From contig JAQUMP010000274.1 in NCBI GenBank assembly GCA_028718065.1, positions 1-5,402 on the forward strand: a stretch of DNA of 5,402 nt. The letters are read 5' to 3'. The stretch is from Chitinivibrionales bacterium (lineage in GTDB: Bacteria; Fibrobacterota; Chitinivibrionia; Chitinivibrionales; FEN-1185). Both the position numbers and the translations under genes were made by a program. How positions within the stretch are numbered: the stretch's first letter is position 1; each line of letters starts with the position of its first letter. Under the pieces are notes generated by a model. That model ran no database searches. It was not told the origin of the DNA and saw only the letters and a program-made list of their open reading frames with translations. Below are positions 1 to 5,402 of this stretch, in pieces.

Positions 1-409
1 CGAGCGCTTGCGCCTGTTCGGGGAAAGTAATATCACGGCCGGCCATGGCAGCAAAGAAGCTTCCGGCCCTATCGTCTTTGTTCATGGCAAGAGCGATGAG
101 CGCGCCGTAATACGAACAACGCACCGCAAGCACCGAATCCGGACCGGCCGCTTTTATGGTCTGGTCCACCATCTCGGCTGCCTTAACGAACTCTTTCTGG
201 GCGATCAACAATTTAATAACGGCCACGGTAATATCGCGCGACTTTTCGTTGACGGGTAAAGAACGGCGAAACTGCTCGTAATAGTCAAGGGCACGTTCGA
301 CGTTGCCTTCGCTTACGGCGGCCTTGAGCGCGGCCGCGGCATCGTCCTGCGCATGCAACAGCGGAACGAACATGATTGAAAACAGGAAGGATACAAGAAG
401 CTTATTCAT
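1..409 (-). CDS. Exported helical-repeat (TPR-like) protein, 3' end beyond the window
   Basis: An open frame runs from the ATG at 409-407 to the window edge, giving 136 codons without a stop. The protein starts MNKLLVSFLFSIMFVPLLHA, a typical signal peptide: lysine at position 3, a hydrophobic core, and a likely cleavage after LHA before QDDAAA. The mature part is helical and alanine-rich. It has two TPR-like blocks, one around residues 27-51 (EGNVERALDYYEQ) and one around 68-90 (AQKEFVKAAEMVDQ), and a third helical pair follows (YYGALIALAMNKDDRAG). The spacing of small and aromatic residues fits tetratricopeptide or similar repeats, which usually bind protein partners. I infer a periplasmic scaffold or adaptor; the exact family is not recognised. 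No Shine-Dalgarno sequence is visible before the ATG. The terminator at 501-472 separates the gene from the one upstream, so it probably has its own promoter in the AT-rich stretch 410-470. Confidence 0.8.
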   Translation of the reverse strand, partial: MNKLLVSFLFSIMFVPLLHAQDDAAAALKAAVSEGNVERALDYYEQFRRSLPVNEKSRDITVAVIKLLIAQKEFVKAAEMVDQTIKAAGPDSVLAVRCSYYGALIALAMNKDDRAGSFFAAMAGRDITFPEQAQAL

Positions 410-434
410 TGGGGATTAAAATACGATTATCCTA

Positions 435-451
435 TTAATAATACTTATTAA
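435..451. repeat. 17-base AT palindrome upstream of the TPR-like gene
   Basis: TTAATAATACTTATTAA is a perfect inverted repeat with 7-base arms and a 3-base centre, ending 26 bases before the ATG at 409. Outer CGATT (424-428) and AATCG (451-455) add a looser second dyad. The position suits an operator or part of a promoter. However, AT-rich DNA produces such palindromes easily, and no clear -35/-10 pair could be assigned here. Confidence 0.35.
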
Positions 452-471
452 ATCGAATTATGATGGCGCTT

Positions 472-501
472 AAAAAAGTGCCTTGATTGGGGAACCAAGA
501 C
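472..501 (-). terminator. Intrinsic terminator after the AMIN-like gene
   Basis: Read on the minus strand, GTCTTGGTT (501-493) pairs with AATCAAGGC (488-480) around a CCCC loop. This gives a 9-bp stem with two G-T wobbles. It is followed by AC and then six T (477-472). The hairpin starts 36 bases past the stop codon of the upstream gene. A stem plus U-tract in this orientation is the standard Rho-independent form, so transcription of the AMIN-like gene probably ends here. Confidence 0.7.
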
Positions 502-537
502 GTTTTCGTATCGGCGAAACAATTTGGATAAAAATTA

Positions 538-1209
538 TTATTGCAGGCTCGGATGGTTCGGCAGGTCATTGTCCGGAAGAGGGCCCGTTTGTTCGGGCTG
601 TTTTTTCGGACCAAAAACAAGATAAGCTGCTACACCGGCGCCGGCCGCAAGAACGCCGCCGCCGGTCCAGTACATAACTTTTTTAGAATTGTCTTTTTCC
701 ATGTAACTTGCCATTTTGGAGGGGTCGCTGTTCCATTTGTAATTGAACGATACGACGCCATACTGCTCCGTAATGTTTAAAATCGGGATGGCGCTCAAAC
801 TAAACGTAACAACCACCTGCGAATGCCACTCAGGTTTTAATCCGCGAACGGTTTTGTTGATGTCGACGGTTTTCTTTTCGACGGTAAACCCTTCGATCGG
901 CGCCTGTTGAATGGAATTAATCGCCGAAGTCCCCATCTTTGTGTCGTTAAATTCAAACACAAGCTGTTTGGTGCGCTTGCGAACTTCGTAAAAATAACTG
1001 GAGGGTTTATCCATGAAAATAAAATAGCAGGAGACTACCATTTCCCCTTGTTTGGAGCTGGAAGTGTCGGCGGAGAGCTGCACGCCTTCGAGCACGGCAT
1101 TCTGGACCAGTGCTTCTTCCTGTGCGTTTATTACGCATGCGCCCAGTAAACAAAACACAAAACAAAAGAATAACCGTTTAATTGCCATTGATAGAAGCTG
1201 CTGTTTCAC
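538..1209 (-). CDS. Exported AMIN-like beta-domain protein with C-terminal membrane anchor
   Basis: The protein has 223 residues from the GTG at 1209, or 216 from an in-frame ATG at 1188 (MAIKRLFF). I chose the GTG because GGAG lies 11 bases upstream of it and nothing similar precedes the ATG. The N-terminus is an export signal (KRLFFCFVFCLLGAC). L22-G23-A24-C25 fits a lipobox, but cleavage by signal peptidase I after VINA (residue 29) is also possible. Residues about 55-160 alternate in a beta-strand pattern, with SSYFYEVRKRTKQLVFEF, then an 'APIEGF' turn, then VVVTFSLS and YGVVSFNYKW. This resembles AMIN domains, which bind peptidoglycan or secretin-type partners. Residues about 178-199 form one glycine/alanine-rich membrane helix, followed by KK and a proline-rich tail (QPEQTGPLPDNDLPNHPSLQ). 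The expected topology is a periplasmic domain held in the inner membrane. The family is tentative and the function unknown. It probably has its own promoter (1337-1266) and terminator (501-472). Confidence 0.85.
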   Translation of the reverse strand: MKQQLLSMAIKRLFFCFVFCLLGACVINAQEEALVQNAVLEGVQLSADTSSSKQGEMVVSCYFIFMDKPSSYFYEVRKRTKQLVFEFNDTKMGTSAINSIQQAPIEGFTVEKKTVDINKTVRGLKPEWHSQVVVTFSLSAIPILNITEQYGVVSFNYKWNSDPSKMASYMEKDNSKKVMYWTGGGVLAAGAGVAAYLVFGPKKQPEQTGPLPDNDLPNHPSLQ

Positions 1210-1220
1210 GGTTAAAATTT

Positions 1221-1224
1221 CTCC
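1221..1224 (-). promoter_or_regulatory. Ribosome binding site deciding the GTG start
   Basis: GGAG on the minus strand lies 11 bases upstream of GTG 1209-1207. It would be 32 bases from the alternative ATG 1188-1186, too far to act there, so it favours the GTG start. The spacing is slightly long, which keeps this moderate. Confidence 0.5.
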
Positions 1225-1265
1225 GCGTTTGCATAATTGAATTTTTAAGAAACCGCTCTGCTAAT

Positions 1266-1295
1266 AAAATATCCCCTTCTCACGGGGGTTGTCAA
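1266..1295 (-). promoter_or_regulatory. Proximal sigma70-type promoter candidate
   Basis: On the minus strand an exact TTGACA (1295-1290) is followed, after 18 bases, by TATTTT (1271-1266), a 4-of-6 match to TATAAT. It sits 57 bases upstream of the GTG start, a suitable distance for the AMIN-like gene. The spacer carries a CCCC/GGGG dyad, described separately. Confidence 0.55.
1271..1289. repeat. G/C-rich inverted repeat inside the promoter spacer
   Basis: CCCC (1273-1276) and GGGG (1284-1287) form a dyad with a 7-base centre, extended on the plus strand by a T-G wobble and an A-T pair (1271-1272 with 1288-1289). It lies almost exactly between the -35 and -10 elements. It could be an operator. 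In RNA read from acpS it could also form a weak hairpin followed by ATATTTTATT, acting as a poor terminator. Confidence 0.45.
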
Positions 1296-1308
1296 TACCT
1301 TTGATTAA

Positions 1309-1337
1309 ATTATATCAGCTTACCGCATAAAAGTCGA
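1309..1337 (-). promoter_or_regulatory. Distal sigma70-type promoter candidate
   Basis: A perfect TATAAT (1314-1309) on the minus strand has TCGACT (1337-1332), a 4-of-6 match to TTGACA, 17 bases upstream. A transcript from here would begin near 1302 and run through the proximal promoter and its dyad. The perfect -10 with ideal spacing is good evidence; the -35 is weak. Confidence 0.5.
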
Positions 1338-1367
1338 ACAGTATATTGAAATATTGAGAAAAACGTC

Positions 1368-1745
1368 CTAACCCTCTAAAACAACACAGGCAACGCACAT
1401 AAGTCGCTCATGGCTGATAGAGCAATGGACGCGCTGAATGCCATTGACTTTTGCTAATTTTAGCAGGCGTTCATCGCAGATGACAAGCTCGGGCCTTTTT
1501 CCGCCGCCCAAGGCCTGAATGCTTTTAAAATGGGCTATTTTCTGGCACTCGTCCGGCAAGGCCTTGTAAAAAGCTTCTTTTATCGCCCAGCGGCCGGCGA
1601 AGTGCGGTCCCTTTTTTATTTCCCCCGGGCAATCATTGATCTCGGCCGGGGTATAGACCTTTGACAAAAAGGATTTTCCGTAGGTATGGACGAGCTTTTC
1701 GATGCGGGCTATTTCTACAATGTCAATGCCGATGCCGATAATCAT
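1368..1745 (-). CDS. acpS: Holo-[acyl-carrier-protein] synthase
   Basis: AcpS moves the 4'-phosphopantetheine group from coenzyme A to a serine of acyl carrier protein, which activates it for fatty acid synthesis in the cytoplasm. The 125-residue product has the usual length (about 120-130). It opens with MIIGIGIDIVEI, where Asp8 is the expected magnesium ligand. The core motif FAGRWAIKEAFYKAL spans residues 49-63, with Glu57 as the second metal ligand and Lys61 conserved. CSISHE at 108-113 supplies the conserved histidine near the C-terminus. All expected key residues are present, so the enzyme should work. The ATG at 1745 is the only sensible start: an in-frame TAG lies four codons upstream. 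No Shine-Dalgarno sequence precedes it. It begins 32 bases after the small secreted-protein gene, so the two may share a transcript. Location next to tssM says nothing clear about a secretion role. Confidence 0.96.
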   Translation of the reverse strand: MIIGIGIDIVEIARIEKLVHTYGKSFLSKVYTPAEINDCPGEIKKGPHFAGRWAIKEAFYKALPDECQKIAHFKSIQALGGGKRPELVICDERLLKLAKVNGIQRVHCSISHERLMCVACVVLEG

Positions 1746-1777
1746 GGGGCCAACGCGCTATAAACCGCAATCGTCGC

Positions 1778-1984
1778 TTATAAAAACAGATCTTTGATTT
1801 TGGACCAGTTTGTTTTTTTGCTGGGAATAACGCCGAGGCGCTTGTCTAATTTTTGAGCTGGGACCGTGCTGGTGATTGTCTTTATGGAATCGGAAACGGT
1901 TTTTGCCGTACCGAGCTGCGATTGGGCGGTAAATATAAAGGAACTTGTACTTATAATTAAAACGAATAAGTAGAATTTTTTCAT
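1778..1984 (-). CDS. Small secreted protein of unknown function (68 aa)
   Basis: The frame starts at ATG 1984-1982 with AGGA 11 bases upstream, the same spacing as the GGAG before the AMIN-like gene, and ends at TAA 1780-1778. The first 20 or so residues (MKKFYLFVLIISTSSFIFTA) form a clear signal peptide with two lysines and a hydrophobic core; cleavage is likely near FTA or TAQS. The mature part would be about 46-49 residues, polar and lysine-rich, ending NWSKIKDLFL. It has no cysteine and no domain I recognise. The gene lies between tssM and acpS, 251 bases after tssM and 32 before acpS. The good signal peptide and ribosome site support a real gene, but its short length means it could be a remnant of a longer one. 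A role with the T6SS is speculation from position only. Confidence 0.62.
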   Translation of the reverse strand: MKKFYLFVLIISTSSFIFTAQSQLGTAKTVSDSIKTITSTVPAQKLDKRLGVIPSKKTNWSKIKDLFL

Positions 1985-1995
1985 AAAATTTTGTA

Positions 1996-1999
1996 TCCT
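1996..1999 (-). promoter_or_regulatory. Ribosome binding site of the small secreted gene
   Basis: AGGA on the minus strand (within TAGGAT) lies 11 bases before ATG 1984-1982. It is one of the few purine-rich runs in this AT-rich leader and supports the start. The match is short. Confidence 0.45.
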
Positions 2000-2012
2000 A
2001 CGAACCCCACTT

Positions 2013-2028
2013 GATTATTAATATAATC
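2013..2028. repeat. 16-base palindrome before the small secreted gene
   Basis: GATTAT and ATAATC flank a TAAT centre, a perfect 6-bp inverted repeat; the outer bases 2011-2012 and 2029-2030 nearly extend it. It ends 28 bases upstream of the ATG, where a repressor site would sit. Base composition alone could also give it. Confidence 0.35.
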
Positions 2029-2095
2029 GATTTTTAAAAAAAAACAATACTTTTAATAAAAATATAGAGCTGACATCTTTACTTTGCTATATTAA

Positions 2096-2124
2096 ATTAC
2101 GTTTTAAAAAGCAAAACACGTAAT
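2096..2124. repeat. Imperfect inverted repeat in the AT-rich gap
   Basis: ATTAC-GTTTT (2096-2105) pairs with AAAAC-(AC)-GTAAT (2113-2124): ten base pairs with a 2-base bulge around a 7-base loop. It has no T-tract after it on the minus strand, so it is a poor terminator. It could be an operator, or an RNA hairpin protecting the tssM 3' end. Confidence 0.4.
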
Positions 2125-2167
2125 ATCAATATATAAAATTGCCATATCCGCAATAAATACAAAGTGT

Positions 2168-2181
2168 TATATAATTATATA
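2168..2181. repeat. 14-base perfect AT palindrome
   Basis: TATATAATTATATA is a perfect self-complementary run without a spacer, 55 bases after the tssM stop. It may be a promoter element or simply low-complexity AT sequence. Confidence 0.3.
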
Positions 2182-2235
2182 TGTTGCAATAAGTATAATA
2201 ACAACCGTAAGATTATTTATATCAATACAATATAC

Positions 2236-5200
2236 TTATTTTGGCTGTTGCGTGGAATCGCGATTAGCTACCAATAATAAATCAAGGGGACAATCAAAGC
2301 CGCTAAAAACGGGTTCGCCAAAAGGATGATCGGAACTGGCTACAGTAATCCGGTATTTTTGCGCGACAATATAGGTGTTTTGAACATTCACCTGCCAAAG
2401 GACCGAAAATGTGGAGCCATTGATTTTTTCGATAGTGGCGGCCTGTAACAATTTAAGCAATCCCCATTGCCCGGAAAAAGCGATATCCTGGGAAAAATCG
2501 TTGCTGATGGCTATTTTAAGGGCCGCGCCCTTGGAATCGGACTCTTGCGGCCAGTCAAATTGGGCCGATTTGCCGCCCGGCGAAAAATCAAAGGTCTGGC
2601 CGTTGACAATGAGTTGGGCATTGTTTTTATTGACGGGAAGCGGGGTGATGGCGAGGGTAAATACCCGTGCGGTCCCATCCGGCTTAAAAAACATGTCACG
2701 CAATCGTTCCGCGGCTGAAAGTGATTTTGCAAGGCTCGGATTAAAATTAAAGCTCAGCGGCCCCCCCGAACGCACCATCCAGCCGGAAGAGTTTTTTACG
2801 ATAAACGGCGCAAGCGATCGTTCGTAAAATCCCCAGAACGCGCCGGTTGTGGGTCTGAAAAAATCCATGACATCCGAATATGCGGCGTCCTCGCCTTTAC
2901 TGGAAAATGGATAGCGGCCGGCAAGCCTGTTTGTAAAGGGTCGCACGATTTGGGCCTGCCAGCGAGCGTTAAGCGTTCGGGTGAGTGTTCCCGATAATGC
3001 GCCGCCGGTCTGGACAAAGGGCAACAAAAGCGCCTGCTGCAAAGGCTGCCCGAGGCCCTCGGGCATTCCGGCCATTGAGGATTCTACGTATTTCCAGCCG
3101 CCGAAGAGCGGATCGGCTTCCGACCCGTTAATAATTGTTACCAGCGCGTCCTCGCCCGATGCGCTTACGCCGTCAAGTTTTCCGGCCAGCGTCAGCAGCT
3201 TGTCGCGATAACCTTCGTAGCCGCCTAAGGTCCCGCCGCCCGCTTTGGTAAAGTTACGCAGAGCATCGAAGGTCGCATTAACATCATCGAAGGGAGTATG
3301 TCCTGCAAACGGCAAGGAAAAACCGCCGGCGGAATCGGCCACGCTTTTCGCGCCTTTTATTTTGGAGGTTGCCTCAAGCGCTTTACCGGCGGCCGCTTCC
3401 GCTAAATTCTGCGATTTCAGCTGGGTTGCCGTACCAATCGCCTCCAACAATTGCTTAATCTCCGATTGATCGCTTCCGAGCTTCTGGAGCATGCGCGCGC
3501 TGCGCCCCACGTCGCCGAATTGTTCGCAGGCAATTGACTTTAGAAAACCGCACCATTGCGCTTTAAAATCCGCGCAGTAAGCCTCGAGCATGGCGTCATG
3601 CAAATGCCCGCTATTGATTTGGGGCATTTGTTCGCGCGAAAGCCCTAAAACCCAATCGATGGCATAGGGATCTTTGCTGGCCTGGTTCAAGGCGTCGGCG
3701 ACGATTTGATCGAAGCCTTTTTGGGTATACAGAAAACTAATGGTCGCATCGGTTTTTAAAAGACCCGCCTCGCGCCGGTTTATTAATTGGTCAAGCGAAA
3801 GCCTGGGCGCCTTGTCCAACTGGCGCGCAATGACCGTTTGGTAAAGCGTTGCGGCCGAGGGAAGCACGGCCAATCGCTGGCGCGCCGTGGCAACCATCTG
3901 CTGGTTTTCCTGCACCAGGGGCGCCTCGCCGCGCTTGAGGAATAGCGCATAGAGCCCCAAGTTTTGCGCCAGAATAACTTCCAGGCGCTGGGGCAGGCGC
4001 GCCGAACCGGTCGTTGACAATAACGATTGCTTGACGGCCTCAAACAGGGCTTCGTGCACAAAGGCGGTATCGAGCTCCTTACGGTGCGTGCCGGCCGCCT
4101 CGGAAATAGAAAGATATGCCTTGAGTGCATTGTAGAGGCTATTATATTGTTCCCCTGAAAGCTCGCCATAGGCTTGCATGGCTTCGTCGATGCGATATTC
4201 GAAGTACTTGACGGCAGGATAAATACAGAGCTGCTGCAGGCGCGCCACATAGGCCGGCTTAAGGGCCGCTAGCACGCTGTTGCCCTGATACATGAAAGGA
4301 GCAATCGTAAAAGGCGCGCCGTGGTCATGATAGCGTTCCAGTTGCGCCATAGTAGCGCCCAAGACGCCTAATTGATTGTATTGGTCAAGCAATCCGGCTT
4401 CGCCGCTTACGGGCGCCCTGAGCGCCTTTTCGGCCTGCGCGAGCAAGGTTTGCGACCGCAGCAGGGAAAAACCCAACCATAGCGCTGCGATGACCGCAAG
4501 GAGCGAAATTCCGGCGGCCGCCGCGAACCAGCGAATGGATTCGGCACGGCCGCGTTTCTGAGTGGCAGTCGCCATGCCTTTGTCGGCGACCATGATCTCC
4601 CGGAACAAAGGCAACACGAACAGGGATTGCACCTCGGATTTTTTGGCGCCGCCCATCTCTTTTTTTTGGGCATCTGCCGGGACAAAAAAATCACGTTTGG
4701 GATTGAGCGGATGGTTGGCGATGGTCCGGCTGATCTCCGCCGATGGCGGCAACTCCTGCGTCGCGGCCGGGGAAATAGTTCGGCACGTTGTAAAGTAAAA
4801 TCCCCTGAAAATAGGTTTACCTTCGTAACTGGACGGTTTAAAAAGCTCCGTAATAAACGAGGCCAGCTTTTCCTGTATGCCCTCGAAATGAATGACAAAA
4901 CGGCAGATCATACGCCTGCCGGCGTCGCTCTTTTCTTTAAAAAGCTTATCGAGCCTTAAATCATTGAGCGATTTGGCAAGCACGCCGTACTCTTCCAGAA
5001 ATGCAATGCGCGAAAGCATGGCCTGCTGTTTGGCCGATAACGTCGCCCCGAAAATTTGTTCGCGGGCGCGCGCAACCTGATCGCCGAAATAGTCGAAAAA
5101 ACCGGGGACTTCGTCGGCGCGGTTAAATATAAGGTATACCGGAAATTCGATCCCCCATGCTTTGATAAGTTCGTCGATACGACTGCGGGCCATACGCGCT

Positions 5201-5402
5201 TTCTCACGGATTTGCGCGTCTGAAGATTCCAGAATTTCCTTGGCGCTTACCACGAGCGCGATGCCGTCGAGCGGCTTCTGCGGGCGGACCTTGTTAAGCG
5301 CGGCAATCAGGGCCTGCCATTGTTCACGACCGTTGTCCTCTATAAAGGCGCCAGGGGTATCGATCCAAACGGCCTCATTGGCGAACCGCCAGAAAATCTG
5401 GG
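2236..5402 (-). CDS. tssM: Type VI secretion membrane protein TssM (IcmF family), 5' end beyond the window
   Basis: TssM joins TssL and the lipoprotein TssJ in the membrane complex that anchors the T6SS contractile machine. The frame is open from the window edge (first full codon 5400) to TAA at 2238-2236, 1054 codons. Visible residues 1-100 belong to the GTPase-like domain: WRFANEAVWIDTPG with DTPG at 14-17, the PLDGIALVVSA strand, and FPVYLIFNRAD with NRAD at 93-96. The nucleotide-binding P-loop and first two membrane helices must lie beyond 5402. 'IFRGFYFTT' (about 197-205) and 'LFVLPLFREIMVADKGMA' follow, then the third membrane helix at about 292-314. The remaining 740 residues are periplasmic. 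They carry family landmarks: GRYPF at 828-832, a 'FFRP...FWGFYERSLAPFI' block, 'FDFSPGGKSAQFDWP' near 937, 'GQWGLLKLL' at 977 and 'GFDCP' at 1034. The GTG at 5253 is internal (residue 50). The gene seems intact as far as seen. Confidence 0.96.
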   Translation of the reverse strand, partial: QIFWRFANEAVWIDTPGAFIEDNGREQWQALIAALNKVRPQKPLDGIALVVSAKEILESSDAQIREKARMARSRIDELIKAWGIEFPVYLIFNRADEVPGFFDYFGDQVARAREQIFGATLSAKQQAMLSRIAFLEEYGVLAKSLNDLRLDKLFKEKSDAGRRMICRFVIHFEGIQEKLASFITELFKPSSYEGKPIFRGFYFTTCRTISPAATQELPPSAEISRTIANHPLNPKRDFFVPADAQKKEMGGAKKSEVQSLFVLPLFREIMVADKGMATATQKRGRAESIRWFAAAAGISLLAVIAALWLGFSLLRSQTLLAQAEKALRAPVSGEAGLLDQYNQLGVLGATMAQLERYHDHGAPFTIAPFMYQGNSVLAALKPAYVARLQQLCIYPAVKYFEYRIDEAMQAYGELSGEQYNSLYNALKAYLSISEAAGTHRKELDTAFVHEALFEAVKQSLLSTTGSARLPQRLEVILAQNLGLYALFLKRGEAPLVQENQQMVATARQRLAVLPSAATLYQTVIARQLDKAPRLSLDQLINRREAGLLKTDATISFLYTQKGFDQIVADALNQASKDPYAIDWVLGLSREQMPQINSGHLHDAMLEAYCADFKAQWCGFLKSIACEQFGDVGRSARMLQKLGSDQSEIKQLLEAIGTATQLKSQNLAEAAAGKALEATSKIKGAKSVADSAGGFSLPFAGHTPFDDVNATFDALRNFTKAGGGTLGGYEGYRDKLLTLAGKLDGVSASGEDALVTIINGSEADPLFGGWKYVESSMAGMPEGLGQPLQQALLLPFVQTGGALSGTLTRTLNARWQAQIVRPFTNRLAGRYPFSSKGEDAAYSDVMDFFRPTTGAFWGFYERSLAPFIVKNSSGWMVRSGGPLSFNFNPSLAKSLSAAERLRDMFFKPDGTARVFTLAITPLPVNKNNAQLIVNGQTFDFSPGGKSAQFDWPQESDSKGAALKIAISNDFSQDIAFSGQWGLLKLLQAATIEKINGSTFSVLWQVNVQNTYIVAQKYRITVASSDHPFGEPVFSGFDCPLDLLLVANRDSTQQPK
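4459..4527 (-). other. TssM third transmembrane helix
   Basis: These codons encode FAAAAGISLLAVIAALWLGFSLL, about 23 hydrophobic residues. They are preceded by arginine-rich RGRAESIRW and followed by RSQTLLAQAEKAL. It divides the cytoplasmic GTPase-like part from the periplasmic part, as known for IcmF/TssM proteins. Confidence 0.9.

Larger units (their letters stand above)
1985..2235. other. AT-rich intergenic region between tssM and the small secreted gene
   Basis: This gap has no plausible gene on either strand. By hand count 2161-2220 holds 11 G/C in 60 bases, against 40 in 60 within tssM at 4501-4560. It contains several palindromes (2013-2028, 2096-2124, 2168-2181), a run of nine A (2036-2044) and a weak ribosome site for the gene at 1984. 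It presumably holds that gene's promoter and the end of the tssM transcript. So many AT-rich hexamers match a -10 that I do not pick one. No GC-rich hairpin with a T-tract is visible for tssM. Confidence 0.6.

Noticed and set aside
8..259. Plus-strand 83-codon frame near the left edge
   Set aside because: It lies opposite the signal-peptide/TPR-like gene on the minus strand, which has far better protein features; its own product is arginine/histidine-rich with no domain.
1320..1367. Terminator directly after acpS
   Set aside because: The sequence contains only AT-rich partial repeats such as CAATATTTCAATATA, with no stable stem and T-tract.
2031..2044. T-tract on the minus strand as a tssM terminator
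   Set aside because: The run of nine T has no stable GC-containing hairpin before it, so it is not convincing as an intrinsic terminator.
2411..2827. Plus-strand 138-codon frame opposite the tssM 3' end
   Set aside because: The tssM C-terminal landmarks are encoded on the other strand here; no ribosome site or domain supports the antisense frame.
3783..4250. Minus-strand 155-codon frame
   Set aside because: It overlaps tssM in another frame and its product is rich in Arg, Ser and Pro, typical of a shadow of GC-rich coding sequence.
4407..4898. Minus-strand 163-codon frame
   Set aside because: It is a shadow of tssM in another frame with an arginine-heavy product; the tssM frame matches its family throughout this stretch.
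5251..5253. GTG as the start of the large minus-strand gene
   Set aside because: The frame is open upstream and encodes conserved TssM sequence including DTPG, so this codon is an internal valine.

Overview
The window comes from a bacterium with an outer membrane. It holds the 3' part of a type VI secretion gene (tssM) and three genes with export signals. All five genes lie on the minus strand, so transcription runs from high to low coordinates. GC content is uneven: gene interiors are moderately to highly GC-rich, while the gap after tssM is very AT-rich. The secreted AMIN-like protein, with its 'SYFYE...LVFEF.DTK.G' block and C-terminal membrane anchor, reminds me of Fibrobacterota proteins. 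That is recall, not a search, so the phylum is a weak guess.

Layout in the direction of transcription. (1) 5402-2236: tssM, cut at its 5' end by the window edge; 1054 codons are visible. It covers part of the cytoplasmic GTPase-like domain, the third membrane helix and the whole periplasmic region. The GTG at 5253 is an internal valine codon, not the start. (2) 2235-1985: a 251-base AT-rich gap with several palindromes and no gene. (3) 1984-1778: a 68-residue small protein with a signal peptide and unknown function. (4) 1745-1368: acpS, holo-[acyl-carrier-protein] synthase, 32 bases after the small gene and possibly co-transcribed with it. (5) 1367-1210: an intergenic region with two sigma70-type promoter candidates. 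(6) 1209-538: an exported AMIN-like beta-rich protein with a C-terminal membrane helix, followed by a good intrinsic terminator at 501-472. (7) 409-1: the 5' part of an exported helical-repeat (TPR-like) protein that runs off the left edge. No start-to-stop reading frame contains it because its stop lies outside the window.

TssM is the inner-membrane backbone of the T6SS trans-envelope complex, so the rest of that cluster probably lies beyond coordinate 5402. AcpS is a housekeeping enzyme that loads phosphopantetheine onto acyl carrier protein. Nothing in the sequence ties it to secretion. The two exported proteins at the left end look like envelope proteins of unknown role. I see no mobile element, tRNA, rRNA, CRISPR array or complete novel system. 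The least explained items are the 68-residue secreted protein beside tssM, the AMIN-like protein's architecture, and the two non-coding control regions.
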